Assembly (NCBI GenBank): GCA_943330915.2
Contig: CALQJO020000031.1
Span: 1 to 33,508 of the forward strand
Direction: 5' to 3'
DNA from: Rhodoferax sp. OV413
Lineage (GTDB): Bacteria > Pseudomonadota > Gammaproteobacteria > Pseudomonadales > Pseudohongiellaceae
DNA length: 33,508 nt
Shown here: positions 1 to 8,041 of the stretch, in pieces
Layout: the number at the start of each line of letters is the position of its first letter
Position numbering within the stretch: the stretch's first letter is position 1
The notes under the pieces: generated by a model
The model's database searches: none
Seen by the model: the letters and a program-made list of their open reading frames with translations, nothing else
What the model was told of the DNA's origin: nothing
Translations under genes and position numbers: made by a program

Positions 1-256
1 ATGCGAATCCTTCCTTGGAAGTGCTTTCAAACCAAGCTGGAATTTCCGTCAGCAGCGACAAGTCCCTCTGCCTGGCCAATTGATCCTGCAAAGAAAGAAT
101 AGCTTCATTCAAACGCGTGGACTTTGAATCATCTAGTTTGAGTTTTGATAGTTCCTTTATTTTTTCATCAAGTTTCTTCCTGATAGGGAACAATTGTGAA
201 TCTTTTTCAACGACTTCGAAGTAATCTAGAATTGATTCAATAATTTCAGTGTTCAT
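1..256 (-). CDS. Start of the next cas gene after cas2-3 (probable type I-F effector subunit, Csy1/Cas8f position), cut by window edge
   Basis: An open frame begins with ATG at 256-254 and stays open to base 1, giving 85 codons that start MNTEIIESILDYFEVV. The start is well supported: the ATG follows the cas2-3 stop TAA with no gap (TAAATG), and GGAG lies about 7 nt upstream. The visible part is charged and helical, with Lys/Glu/Asp-rich stretches. In standard type I-F loci the gene after cas2-3 is csy1 (cas8f), the large subunit of the Csy surveillance complex, and position is the main reason for this call. I do not recognise the usual Csy1 N-terminal motif (a Trp/Ala-rich segment followed by a THP-like signature), though that may simply lie beyond the edge. 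It could also be a subunit of a variant I-F system. Confidence 0.55.
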   Translation of the reverse strand, partial: MNTEIIESILDYFEVVEKDSQLFPIRKKLDEKIKELSKLKLDDSKSTRLNEAILSLQDQLARQRDLSLLTEIPAWFESTSKEGFA

Positions 257-3200
257 TTAATCTCCTTCAGTGCTATATACACCCAAAACCGGATGGTAAT
301 GCCACATATCGGCATTCTGCTTTACCCTTAGCCGGACTTCACCAAACTGCTTGCTCACTTCTTCAATCGTTAATGCCATTTTTTCTGCATGCTGTCGATA
401 GACTGTCAAAGCATCCAGCGCAAACCATGCATGATTTCCATGTGCAGGAATCCAGCTTTCCATTGTGAAATTTTCCGCCTCAATGTATTCCGGTGGCCAA
501 ACCGCATCATTTATCCGTTTAAACAACGGCTCTTCGTCCTCTTCAGTTAACATCAGGCAGTAAGGTTCATCTGGTGAGGACTTACGAAACGGTGTACGTT
601 TCTGTAATTCTGCACACCAGCTGGCATCGTGTTGCCACCATCGTGCTGCATAATTCGGTGGCCAAACTGGGTTGTCTGAATCGGCGCTAGTTGCTTGAGA
701 AAATAAACTTTGAAGTAGTGCCAAATGTTCAAATACCACAAGGTCGCTATATATCTTTGATGGCACTAATTTGGGCTGAGTAATGCGAGGAACTGCGCTG
801 ATGTGCTGAAAATATTCTGCAGGCAAAATAGTTTTGAGATCATGGCTTACTAGTCTCAAATCATCTCGCTCAAAACCAGGGCGACAATAAGCAGGTTTAA
901 GTTTTCCATAGCTATCTGTTGCTGCTTTTAATGCTTTAAAATTTTGCGACAGGATAAGCAGATTATCGCTACCTGCCGGCAGCTGTCGGTGCCTTTGAAT
1001 TCTGCCGGCCAACTGAATGAGTGATCGCATTGAGCTGGGCTCGGCTATAGCCCAATCATAGTCGTGGTCTCTGCCAACTTCAGCCACAGAGGTAGCCAGT
1101 ACGACAAACACGTGATTGCTTTCCGGATAGTCAACTAACGCTTGTTTAATTTCGGCTTGCTGCCAAAGTGCAGATTCGTTGTAGCGTGTCAGAGCTGAAT
1201 CAAGCTTCTGTTCTATCGCAGAGCGCAAAGCTAATGGATACTGGCTATGGTAAACGCAATAATGGAGGCGATAGTCTGCGGGTACAGACATCTGCAATAG
1301 CTGCTTGGCAACCGCCACCATAGGGTCAATGTTCGCCATACGTACCAAGCCAACTGATACCCTTTGGCCCGTGACAGCCGGTTGATTATGCTGGCTGTGC
1401 AGCTGACAAATGCTTTGTTGAATAATTTCAGCCAGCTGTCTGATTATCAGGTCCGGGTTTTTACTGGTAGCGTTGATATCCAGCAGTCTAGCTTTGCGCA
1501 GCACAGGCTGCAGAGCCAGCGCCTTTACTCTCTTATCAACAAAGGTCAAATGATGCTGCATCAGCTGGCTTCTATCTGAGCACTCTGCTTTTGTGGCGGT
1601 AAACTCATCAAACCAGCCACAGATAACAGGCAGCCGAGTTCTGCCATCAGAATTTACTGCGTTAAATTGTTCTCTGCCTGAGTTGTAGGCGTCAAAAAGC
1701 GCACATACCAGCACCGGGGGCAGCGTGGCCGAAGAAAAAAGTACTCTTGCGCCCAACATTCCAGCCCAGTTAACTAATCGGCAAAGAGCCGGCAGATCAG
1801 ATGTGTCGAAGTCATCAGGCTCATCCAGCACCAAATCAGCCGTCAGTAACCGCAACATAGGTGCGATCTGTTTGCCGCCGCGCACGCCTTCAGTTGCCGG
1901 CATCAGATGATCAATAGTGCTAACTAATACCGGTGCACTTACAAGTTGGTTTAATTTAGGGCTGCTATTCAACCAATCCTTTAACCTGCCGTCATACAAG
2001 CTCCCCTCATAACTTACATACAGGTGCTCAGCAATCGGATCGGCCAGCGACTCGCTGCCACTGCGACTATTACTAATAGCCTGTTCAGCCAGTTGCGACT
2101 GCTTGCCGATACTGTGTAATTGTTGCACTGCTGCTGAGCCTATCAACACCGCTAAGTCATCATCGGTGAGGTGAAGGCGTGCCTTTAATGCATCACCGGT
2201 TTGTAATGTCAGTGTTCTAAGACCTAATGCCACACTAAAACGGCAGCCCAACTTCTCGTTAGCAAGACCATACATAATGCGGGCATTGGCAAAGGTTTTG
2301 CCCTTGCCAGTACTGGCCATATTTATACCGAAAAAGCCCTGAGCAACGCTGGTCTCTCGAACCGAGCAGGCTAAATCATAAGCTTTATCCTGCCAGCGAA
2401 ATTTTTCCAACTTAGCTCTTTGTTTAAATCCTTTATGTCGGGTGATAGCAGGTAGAGTATTTTTTAAATTTGGCAAACTTTTTGCGAGTAGATAGGCGTT
2501 GTGGCTAACGCCAATATTGTGCTCGTCTAATTTTTGCTTAAGGGCATGTGTCTTGCGATCAGAGTTGGCAAATGAGGCATAACTTGTATCTTGCCATTTT
2601 GCCTTAGGTTCTTGAGCGGAGTAATAATGATCAGCAAGCATCAATGTGAGCCTTGCTGTATGGCTGGTAAAGCGCTGCTCTAACCAATCACATTCAAACA
2701 GTCTCTTGCAGTTCATTGCTCTTTGAGCCAACTCACCGGCTTTTTGCCTCCAGGTTGCGCTGCGGAATGGCGTGCCGTTGATAAAAAACCAGTTATTATC
2801 ACGTTGCTGTTGTTCCCAACTATCTGCACTATTTACCGAGTTCCATAACACATCAAAGTTATTGGATAGCCAAGTATCAATATCTTGCAGAACGGGTTTT
2901 GTATCAGATTTATGATCAGGAAACACGGGCAATCTGTGATGTGAGACTACTAACCATGCCACCAATCGTGCAACGGGAGCTAAACCTTCAAACGGTAGAA
3001 GAGATTTCTCCGTTGGTGTATCTCTATGTAAATTCGCCAAGACGGTTTTCTCAGTCTCTGCAGAAATACTTTTTAATGCTGTTAGCCACTCCTCATCTTT
3101 TTTTGCTGCTGCAAAAGCCTGAAATAAGCGAAGTGATACCCATTCATGTCTATAGGGTTCAAAGCCGGGCGTTTTTACTTTAGGGTTTATTTTGTTCTGA

Positions 3201-3595
3201 AACAGTAGGTTCGCTTTACCAAAGTCATGAAACAGTCCAGCGATACCTGCCAGTAATGCGATGACCTCAGCGTTATGCCAGGTATTTTCATCTTCACTGC
3301 GTAAGATGTTGCGTTCTGTCATATTAGTTGGAGTAGCCCCATCCGCATTAAACTTTTGCTGATTACCCACTATCCATAGCAGTTCGGTATGGTTTTTACT
3401 GCGGATCCAATGACAGGCGACTGCAGTATTGCGTCGAGCTGTCTTTTTTAACAGCTTACGCAACACATCTAGCCCTTGTAAGGTTATTGGAGTTTGCCAG
3501 GTTCTATCGCCACGACGCTCTGCAAACTGGTCAATAATACGCCGCGTTTCGCTCAACGCATTTTTTGAGCATTGAGAAACCAGCATGATATTCAT
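257..3595 (-). CDS. cas3: Type I-F Cas2-Cas3 fusion nuclease/helicase
   Basis: This 1112-aa protein is the fused Cas2-Cas3 of type I-F CRISPR systems. It degrades target DNA recruited by the Csy complex and, with Cas1, forms the spacer-acquisition complex. Residues about 1-95 form the Cas2-like part. An HD nuclease domain follows, with the HD pair at H123-D124 (GLFHDFGKA) and more histidines at 150 and 219-220 (VSHHRLP). The SF2 helicase has Walker A at 427-434 (ASTGKGKT), a DEPD box at 591-594, SSAT at 621-624, motif V near 833-842 and motif VI at 861-870 (QLAGRIQRHR). All catalytic motifs look intact, and the length is normal for the family. Its ATG overlaps the cas1 stop by 4 nt (ATGA), so the two genes are translationally coupled. 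The next cas gene starts directly after its stop. Confidence 0.95.
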   Translation of the reverse strand: MNIMLVSQCSKNALSETRRIIDQFAERRGDRTWQTPITLQGLDVLRKLLKKTARRNTAVACHWIRSKNHTELLWIVGNQQKFNADGATPTNMTERNILRSEDENTWHNAEVIALLAGIAGLFHDFGKANLLFQNKINPKVKTPGFEPYRHEWVSLRLFQAFAAAKKDEEWLTALKSISAETEKTVLANLHRDTPTEKSLLPFEGLAPVARLVAWLVVSHHRLPVFPDHKSDTKPVLQDIDTWLSNNFDVLWNSVNSADSWEQQQRDNNWFFINGTPFRSATWRQKAGELAQRAMNCKRLFECDWLEQRFTSHTARLTLMLADHYYSAQEPKAKWQDTSYASFANSDRKTHALKQKLDEHNIGVSHNAYLLAKSLPNLKNTLPAITRHKGFKQRAKLEKFRWQDKAYDLACSVRETSVAQGFFGINMASTGKGKTFANARIMYGLANEKLGCRFSVALGLRTLTLQTGDALKARLHLTDDDLAVLIGSAAVQQLHSIGKQSQLAEQAISNSRSGSESLADPIAEHLYVSYEGSLYDGRLKDWLNSSPKLNQLVSAPVLVSTIDHLMPATEGVRGGKQIAPMLRLLTADLVLDEPDDFDTSDLPALCRLVNWAGMLGARVLFSSATLPPVLVCALFDAYNSGREQFNAVNSDGRTRLPVICGWFDEFTATKAECSDRSQLMQHHLTFVDKRVKALALQPVLRKARLLDINATSKNPDLIIRQLAEIIQQSICQLHSQHNQPAVTGQRVSVGLVRMANIDPMVAVAKQLLQMSVPADYRLHYCVYHSQYPLALRSAIEQKLDSALTRYNESALWQQAEIKQALVDYPESNHVFVVLATSVAEVGRDHDYDWAIAEPSSMRSLIQLAGRIQRHRQLPAGSDNLLILSQNFKALKAATDSYGKLKPAYCRPGFERDDLRLVSHDLKTILPAEYFQHISAVPRITQPKLVPSKIYSDLVVFEHLALLQSLFSQATSADSDNPVWPPNYAARWWQHDASWCAELQKRTPFRKSSPDEPYCLMLTEEDEEPLFKRINDAVWPPEYIEAENFTMESWIPAHGNHAWFALDALTVYRQHAEKMALTIEEVSKQFGEVRLRVKQNADMWHYHPVLGVYSTEGD

Positions 3596-4575
3596 GGTTC
3601 GTCTCCATGCACTGCTGCTATATCTTTCAAGCTGTCGATTATGTAATCCAAAGCTTCAGCTTGTTGAAAATTGGTGATACAGCTTTGCCGAAATTGCTGT
3701 TCGTCGTCTCCGTTCATGGCGCTGATGAATGCTTGTGGCAGAACCAGCGCATCCTTGATCAAGTCGGCCGCATCGAATACCAAACCACCTCTGCGGGTTT
3801 TACCATGCAACACTGAGAAACCATGAGGCAGGCCCAGCACCCAAGTTGCGGTAGCTCCCAAGCCGTAAGCTAAATAATTGCCGTGATCTAAAAAGCGATT
3901 TGTAGGGTCTATACCAGTGCCACCTTTGGCGCGTGTAAAGCTGTCATCGTGGGCGAGGGTGTTACACGCAATTTTGTAAAGTAATTTGGTCAGACGTGCT
4001 TCGGCCAGCATCAGTGACTGAGTGCCATCAGCGGCATTTACATCTTGTGTGAAACGAGACAGTGCTGATTCCAATTGTTTTGCGCTGACCGCAAACCCAT
4101 TTTCGATAAAATATCTGTTTTTGAGCCAGTGCTTTAACGTGAAATCCATCCTGAACTGTTGAATCGATTTGGCTGCCTGCAGCCTCTTGCTGTCGTCAGG
4201 CCAAAATTTTAACCACTGTTGCAAATACTCACATGGTCGATATTCGCTTTGCGGATTAAACCAAGCGACTTCGATTTCAACATCATTGGCACTAAACAGC
4301 GGTGTGCCGCCGCCTCCGCAGAAGCCCACTAATACGCCGGCCCGTGCCAGTTCCCGCATTGCCGCCTGAGTGATAGAGGTGCCGGTTCCCAGCAATACAG
4401 AGGTGGTGTTTGCGATTGGTATATTCCAATACAACGAATGTTTGCCTTCATCAGTGACGTATTCAACCCGGCCGCCTTTAACTAATACTCTGCAATGCTG
4501 CAGGTAATACATGTTTGCCCGCTTGGAATGCAGAATGCTTTTCAAATCTGACGGTGAAAAATCGTCCACTGGCAT
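3592..4575 (-). CDS. cas1: Type I-F CRISPR-associated integrase Cas1
   Basis: This 327-aa protein is Cas1 of the I-F type, the integrase that inserts new spacers into the CRISPR array. Family features are the N-terminal beta region (RVLVKGGRVEYV, residues 29-40), the glycine-rich stretch GFCGGGGTPLF near 84-94, and the C-terminal helical catalytic domain. The expected metal ligands are visible: E192 in LMLAEARLTK, H257 in SVLHGKTRRGG, and D268/D271 in LVFDAADLIKD. It is followed by cas2-3 with a 4-nt overlap. The ATG at 4575 has AGGG about 5 nt upstream. Only 39 bp separate it from the BRO/DinD-like gene upstream on the same strand, with no T-tract hairpin between them. A lone TTGACA at 4618-4613 could be a -35 element, but no -10 stands at the right distance. 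Confidence 0.95.
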   Translation of the reverse strand: MPVDDFSPSDLKSILHSKRANMYYLQHCRVLVKGGRVEYVTDEGKHSLYWNIPIANTTSVLLGTGTSITQAAMRELARAGVLVGFCGGGGTPLFSANDVEIEVAWFNPQSEYRPCEYLQQWLKFWPDDSKRLQAAKSIQQFRMDFTLKHWLKNRYFIENGFAVSAKQLESALSRFTQDVNAADGTQSLMLAEARLTKLLYKIACNTLAHDDSFTRAKGGTGIDPTNRFLDHGNYLAYGLGATATWVLGLPHGFSVLHGKTRRGGLVFDAADLIKDALVLPQAFISAMNGDDEQQFRQSCITNFQQAEALDYIIDSLKDIAAVHGDEP

Positions 4576-4614
4576 TTATCCCTATTCTCAGGCGATTGGT
4601 AAATGATCGTACTG

Positions 4615-5454
4615 TCAATTACTCCCGCGTATTTCTTTGGCTGGGGAGGTCAAATAATTCCCAGAATTCACCACCTTCCCCCCAGTCTGATCCTCAAGCG
4701 CAACCCGCGCATCCTTCGCAATTTTCCCACCGCTCCTTGCAGCCACTTTGTTCTCATTCATTCCAGTCGCGTTTTTCGTTTCCGCAATCTTGCGCGTGGA
4801 CAACTCAGCCAGCGCTGTAAAAATTAATTCCGCTTCACTCATGTGATCACGCAGGTTCTGGCTCTTGAGTCCTTTTAATTCCTTGTGCTCTTTGACACTG
4901 ACGGCTGCCCATTCCTGATGAATGATATTGGTGAGAATGGCAAACTCTGATCCCTTCTTGATGTCGTGGTTTGACCAATAGTCCGTGAGCTTGTTGCGGG
5001 TTTCCTGCCCCATCATACGTTGTTGAATCCACTTCTCGCTGCGGCCGTGTTTTTGCCACGTGTCTCGTGCTCGATTCAGCGATAGTGCTGGATCTGCAAG
5101 CTCCTGCATACGCTCGTAACCCACTTTGGCCAGCCAGAGTTTGATGTGTTCTGCCTTGGGGCTGGGGATCGACTGCACAAGTCTCAGCAGAGTTTCGGCG
5201 GTGGCGACATCCGTCAGATAGCTCTTTCCGTCTGCCGCTGGCAATTTCAGTCGGTTACATTCTGTAACCGACTGGCTGCCTTCTTTTCCAAGCCTGTTCT
5301 TTAATACTTTCCAGTAGTTGCGGGCAGCCTGATAATCCGCCTGCTGCGTCAACACCTGCACAATATCAACCACCGAGAACCACCATATCTCAGCGTCTTC
5401 GTCGTAGACGCGGCGAATCTTGTAATCCTCGAATAAGGTCATGTCGGCTTTCAT
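4615..5454 (-). CDS. BRO-N / DinD-like DNA-damage-inducible protein
   Basis: This 279-aa protein has an N-terminal BRO-N domain (about residues 8-110, including EIWWFSVVDIVQVL). The basic C-terminal half ends in the SGGKIAKDAR...GNYL signature (about 241-268) shared by DinD-type and phage antirepressor-like proteins. BRO-N domains bind DNA in phage and viral proteins. E. coli DinD is a LexA-controlled BRO-family protein that affects RecA filaments. I chose ATG 5454 because GGGAG lies 8 nt upstream; a GTG three codons earlier overlaps that site. The promoter just upstream carries a LexA box, which fits the DinD assignment. The gene is on the same strand as cas1 and ends 39 bp before it, so it may be the first gene of a transcript that reaches the cas genes. 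The biochemical role here is not known. Confidence 0.8.
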   Translation of the reverse strand: MKADMTLFEDYKIRRVYDEDAEIWWFSVVDIVQVLTQQADYQAARNYWKVLKNRLGKEGSQSVTECNRLKLPAADGKSYLTDVATAETLLRLVQSIPSPKAEHIKLWLAKVGYERMQELADPALSLNRARDTWQKHGRSEKWIQQRMMGQETRNKLTDYWSNHDIKKGSEFAILTNIIHQEWAAVSVKEHKELKGLKSQNLRDHMSEAELIFTALAELSTRKIAETKNATGMNENKVAARSGGKIAKDARVALEDQTGGKVVNSGNYLTSPAKEIRGSN

Positions 5455-5506
5455 CGTTATCACTCCCTGATGGTTAACATAGTTGACGCGTGAGACAAAA
5501 CATGTC

Positions 5507-5522
5507 CTGTATATAAATACAG
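5507..5522 (-). promoter_or_regulatory. LexA (SOS) box ahead of the BRO/DinD-like gene
   Basis: The plus strand reads CTGTATATAAATACAG, an exact CTGT-N8-ACAG box with the alternating A/T centre of the gammaproteobacterial SOS consensus. By eye, 17 of 20 positions match the extended E. coli consensus. On the minus strand the box begins at the last base of the -10 hexamer and covers the expected transcription start, the usual place for LexA repression. The start codon lies 52 bp downstream. Confidence 0.85.
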
Positions 5523-5550
5523 TTATATCAGGGTTTTTGAAGTACGTTAA
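5522..5550 (-). promoter_or_regulatory. Sigma-70 promoter of the BRO/DinD-like gene
   Basis: On the minus strand a -35 hexamer TTAACG (5550-5545, 4 of 6 matches) is followed, after exactly 17 nt, by a -10 hexamer TATAAC (5527-5522, 5 of 6 matches). The -10 shares its last base with the LexA box. The promoter lies inside the last codons of the WYL gene, whose stop is at 5530-5528, so the BRO gene can be transcribed independently of the WYL gene. Confidence 0.65.
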
Positions 5551-6499
5551 GCCCGTCTTGCAGTCGGGAAATCAAACTACGGCGCAAGCTAAGTGGGCTT
5601 TCGACAATAACCTCTGGCACGTATCTCATCAGGTCGCGTACCAACTCACGCTCATCGTTGTACTGAAAACTAAGCACATAGTCATCGCCATCCCACCGGC
5701 CGACTTGTTTCGGATGCCACTGCTGCATGGAAATTTCGCGTGCAATTGCTTTTTGAAACCGCAGCGTTGCCGTGTGGATGCCCTTGCCGGCAAAAATTCC
5801 GTAGCTGCCTGAAAAATGCTCTTCTCTGTCTTGTCGGGAAACTACATGCGCTGGAAGGTTGTTGCCGCTGGGAATAATGTGGTCAATACGTGCCAGGCTG
5901 AAGCTGCGGATAGCGTGTTGGTTATGGCACCAAGCGTCCAAATACCAGTTGTCTCTGTAGTAAAGCAGACTCTGTGGGCTGACGATGCGGGTGCTGGTCT
6001 CGCTGCTAAAGTTTGTGTAAACGATGCAAATCTGGCGGGACTTGAGCAGTGCGTCACCGACCTGAAGAAAGATGTCATTTGGAATACTTCGGTGCCCAAG
6101 GGGTAGAACTTTGATGCGATCCATCAATGACTTTGGGTCAATTTTTCGGGTTTTTAGCAGCTTGTGGACTTCGTGCTCGACGGCTTTGAGTTCTTCGTTC
6201 AACAGGCCGTTACCAAATTTTTCCAGAACATGCAGTAGCAGCGCCATTGACTGGAGTTCTTCAGCCGTCAGCCAAAGGCCTGGCAGCTGAAACAGTTCAC
6301 CAGGGGTATTAACGTAGGCCCAGCCTTTGCCTTGTACGTAATCGACCGGTGCTGAAAAGTAATCGCGCAAAGAATCGATAAGACGGCGGACGGTTTTGGG
6401 GGTGCACTCAAGCTTTTCCGCCAGAGTGTTTATTTGGATCGGGTGGCGATGAGTTGTGAACAGTTGATGCAACTGTTGCATGCGATCGAGCTTATCCAT
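5528..6499 (-). CDS. WYL-domain transcriptional regulator with N-terminal winged HTH
   Basis: This 323-aa protein starts with a DeoR-like winged helix-turn-helix (about residues 5-60, TLAEKLECTPKTVRRLIDSL) and carries a WYL domain in the middle (about 145-230), with the name-giving residues at W185-Y186-L187 in YYRDNWYLDAW. A WCX-type extension follows to the C-terminus. WYL regulators often control defence or DNA-damage genes and sense nucleic-acid ligands in some members; the ligand here is unknown. ATG 6499 is preferred to the GTG at 6529 because AGGAAG stands 5 nt upstream and the HTH starts right after it. The gene lies upstream of the BRO/DinD-cas block on the same strand, and a perfect 27-bp dyad sits ahead of it. 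It may regulate itself and the neighbouring genes. Confidence 0.88.
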   Translation of the reverse strand: MDKLDRMQQLHQLFTTHRHPIQINTLAEKLECTPKTVRRLIDSLRDYFSAPVDYVQGKGWAYVNTPGELFQLPGLWLTAEELQSMALLLHVLEKFGNGLLNEELKAVEHEVHKLLKTRKIDPKSLMDRIKVLPLGHRSIPNDIFLQVGDALLKSRQICIVYTNFSSETSTRIVSPQSLLYYRDNWYLDAWCHNQHAIRSFSLARIDHIIPSGNNLPAHVVSRQDREEHFSGSYGIFAGKGIHTATLRFQKAIAREISMQQWHPKQVGRWDGDDYVLSFQYNDERELVRDLMRYVPEVIVESPLSLRRSLISRLQDGLNVLQKP

Positions 6500-6541
6500 A
6501 GCACTTCCTAGTCGCGATTGTTTGTGCACATTCTATGCAAC

Positions 6542-6568
6542 CACTGGGTGACACCCTGTCACCCAGTG
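6542..6568. promoter_or_regulatory. Perfect 27-bp dyad upstream of the WYL gene (candidate operator)
   Basis: Two perfect 12-base arms, CACTGGGTGACA (6542-6553) and TGTCACCCAGTG (6557-6568), flank a 3-base centre (CCC). The dyad lies between the serine hydrolase stop and the WYL start, 43 bp ahead of ATG 6499. No T-run follows on either strand, so a regulator site is more likely than an intrinsic terminator. WYL autoregulation is the simplest guess. Confidence 0.55.
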
Positions 6569-6592
6569 ATCTCAAACATTAACACTATTCCC

Positions 6593-7894
6593 TCAATTCA
6601 ACACCGCCTCATACACCACACGCTGTGCCACGTTGTTATCAAACGGTACCCCGCGCGGGCCACCGCGGCGCTGCTCCATGTAGATCATAAAAAATTCATT
6701 TTCCGGATCGACCAGGAACAGTGTGCCTCCAATGCCGCGCCAGCCAAAATTGTGTGCGCCGTCGGGGTTGCTGGCATCCACCGGCTGCAGGTGGAAACCC
6801 ATGCTCCAGTCGCCGCGGTCGCCGTAGAAGAAAAACTCGCGCGACACGTCGGGGGTGATGCGTTTTTCCTGCATCAGCGCCAGCGTTTCCGGATTAAGGA
6901 TACGCGCGCCATTGTATTCGCCGCCTTGCAGCAGCATCTGCGCAAAACGGACGTAGTCTTCAGTGGTGGAGTTCAGACCGCCGCCGCCGGAGAGTTGCGG
7001 GCGTGCAGTGGTGTTGTCGGCCATCTCGCCGTGAATGGGCTCGGCGATGCGTGCTGCTTTGGCAGCGGGTACGTAGAAGGTGGTTTCATCCATGCCCAGC
7101 GGCTCAAAAATACGCTCGTTAAGGATGGCGTCCAGCGGTTGGCCGGCGGCGACTTCCAGCACCGCACCCAGCACGTCGGTGGAGTGGCCGTAGTGCCAGG
7201 CGCTGCCGGGCTCAAAGAACAGCGGCAGTTTGCCGATGCGCTGCGCCACTTGCAGGTTGGTGAGGCTGCCGTCGCCGGGAATCTGCGCGGCATAGGATTT
7301 TCCCAGGTCGGTATCCGGCGAAAAAATCGCCTGAATCAAACCGGACTTGTGCGTCAGCAGGTGTTCAACGGTCATCACGGTTTGTGCTGGAGTCAGCGCG
7401 CCGGTTTCTGAGTTGACGACCTGCATATTGCTGAATTCGGGAATGTATTTGCTGACGGGGTCGGACACTGACAGCAGGCCGTCTTCTACCAGATCCATGG
7501 CGGCCACGCTGACAATGGGTTTGGTCATTGAATAAATGCGGAAGATGGTTTGTGCATCAATCGGTGTGGCGTCGCCCGGCCCTTGGGTGCCGACGCTTTC
7601 CAGCATGGCAATACCGTCTTTGTTGCCAACCAGCAGCAATGAACCTGCCAGATGTCCGCTGGTTATGGCCTCTTGCATGCGTGATTTGATGTCGGCGATT
7701 TCAGCGCTGGTGATGCCGAGTGCGCCAGCATCAATCATGGTGATGGAGTTGTCGGTTTGTGCGGTTGCCAGGCCTGCGCTGAACAGCAGCGTTGAGCCTG
7801 CTAACACGGCGGTTGCCAATCGGTTAAGTGCTGATGGTTTAAATGCTGATGGTTTAAATCCGAATGACGTTGAAAAAATGCGGGTGTGTTGCAT
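6593..7894 (-). CDS. Exported serine hydrolase of the beta-lactamase / class C-esterase family
   Basis: This 433-aa protein belongs to the beta-lactamase-like serine hydrolases (class C enzymes, D-Ala-D-Ala carboxypeptidases and family VIII esterases). The nucleophile motif S-M-T-K is at S122-K125, the tyrosine motif Y-G-H starts at Y235, and a late NFGWRGIGG stretch stands where the third motif is found. YGH and the missing K-T-G fit an esterase better than a true beta-lactamase. ATG 7894 was chosen: AGGGGA lies 8 nt upstream and a signal peptide follows (basic N-region, hydrophobic core, cleavage near AQT). A longer frame to 7987 has no supporting site. The signal region carries a 15-bp exact tandem repeat (FKPSA twice). 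The substrate is unknown, and the gene is divergent from the DAACS symporter. Confidence 0.85.
   Translation of the reverse strand: MQHTRIFSTSFGFKPSAFKPSALNRLATAVLAGSTLLFSAGLATAQTDNSITMIDAGALGITSAEIADIKSRMQEAITSGHLAGSLLLVGNKDGIAMLESVGTQGPGDATPIDAQTIFRIYSMTKPIVSVAAMDLVEDGLLSVSDPVSKYIPEFSNMQVVNSETGALTPAQTVMTVEHLLTHKSGLIQAIFSPDTDLGKSYAAQIPGDGSLTNLQVAQRIGKLPLFFEPGSAWHYGHSTDVLGAVLEVAAGQPLDAILNERIFEPLGMDETTFYVPAAKAARIAEPIHGEMADNTTARPQLSGGGGLNSTTEDYVRFAQMLLQGGEYNGARILNPETLALMQEKRITPDVSREFFFYGDRGDWSMGFHLQPVDASNPDGAHNFGWRGIGGTLFLVDPENEFFMIYMEQRRGGPRGVPFDNNVAQRVVYEAVLN
7829..7858. repeat. Exact 15-bp tandem duplication in the serine hydrolase signal region
   Basis: The unit TGCTGATGGTTTAAA occurs twice in a row (7829-7843 and 7844-7858). 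It encodes two copies of a five-residue block ahead of the hydrophobic core of the signal peptide and keeps the frame. Confidence 0.85.
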
Positions 7895-8041
7895 GGCGGT
7901 TTCCCCTGCCTTTATTTTTGGAGTGGCCCGATCATAATCCAGCCCCTGTGCTGACACAATCTGGCAGTAAGGTTGGGCAGCGATCACTTTGCCCGTGGTA
8001 GACTCCGGTCATTACAAGAAGACATTCAAAAGGCGCAACTT

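Noticed and set aside
4613-4618. TTGACA as an independent cas1 promoter
   Set aside because: The hexamer matches a -35 perfectly and overlaps the BRO stop, but at 16-18 bp spacing there is no usable -10 (ATCGCC, TCGCCT or CGCCTG). It remains possible but is not listed as a feature.
4615-5454. BRO gene as a sign of a prophage
   Set aside because: No integrase, repressor, structural or lysis gene is near it. The LexA box and DinD-like C-terminus fit a chromosomal damage-response gene.
6542-6568. 27-bp dyad as an intrinsic terminator of the serine hydrolase gene
   Set aside because: The stem is strong, but neither strand has a following T-run, so an operator role ahead of the WYL gene is preferred.
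6518-7411. Plus-strand open frame of 297 codons opposite the serine hydrolase
   Set aside because: It is antisense to a gene with intact catalytic motifs and a signal peptide, and the translation has no recognisable domain.
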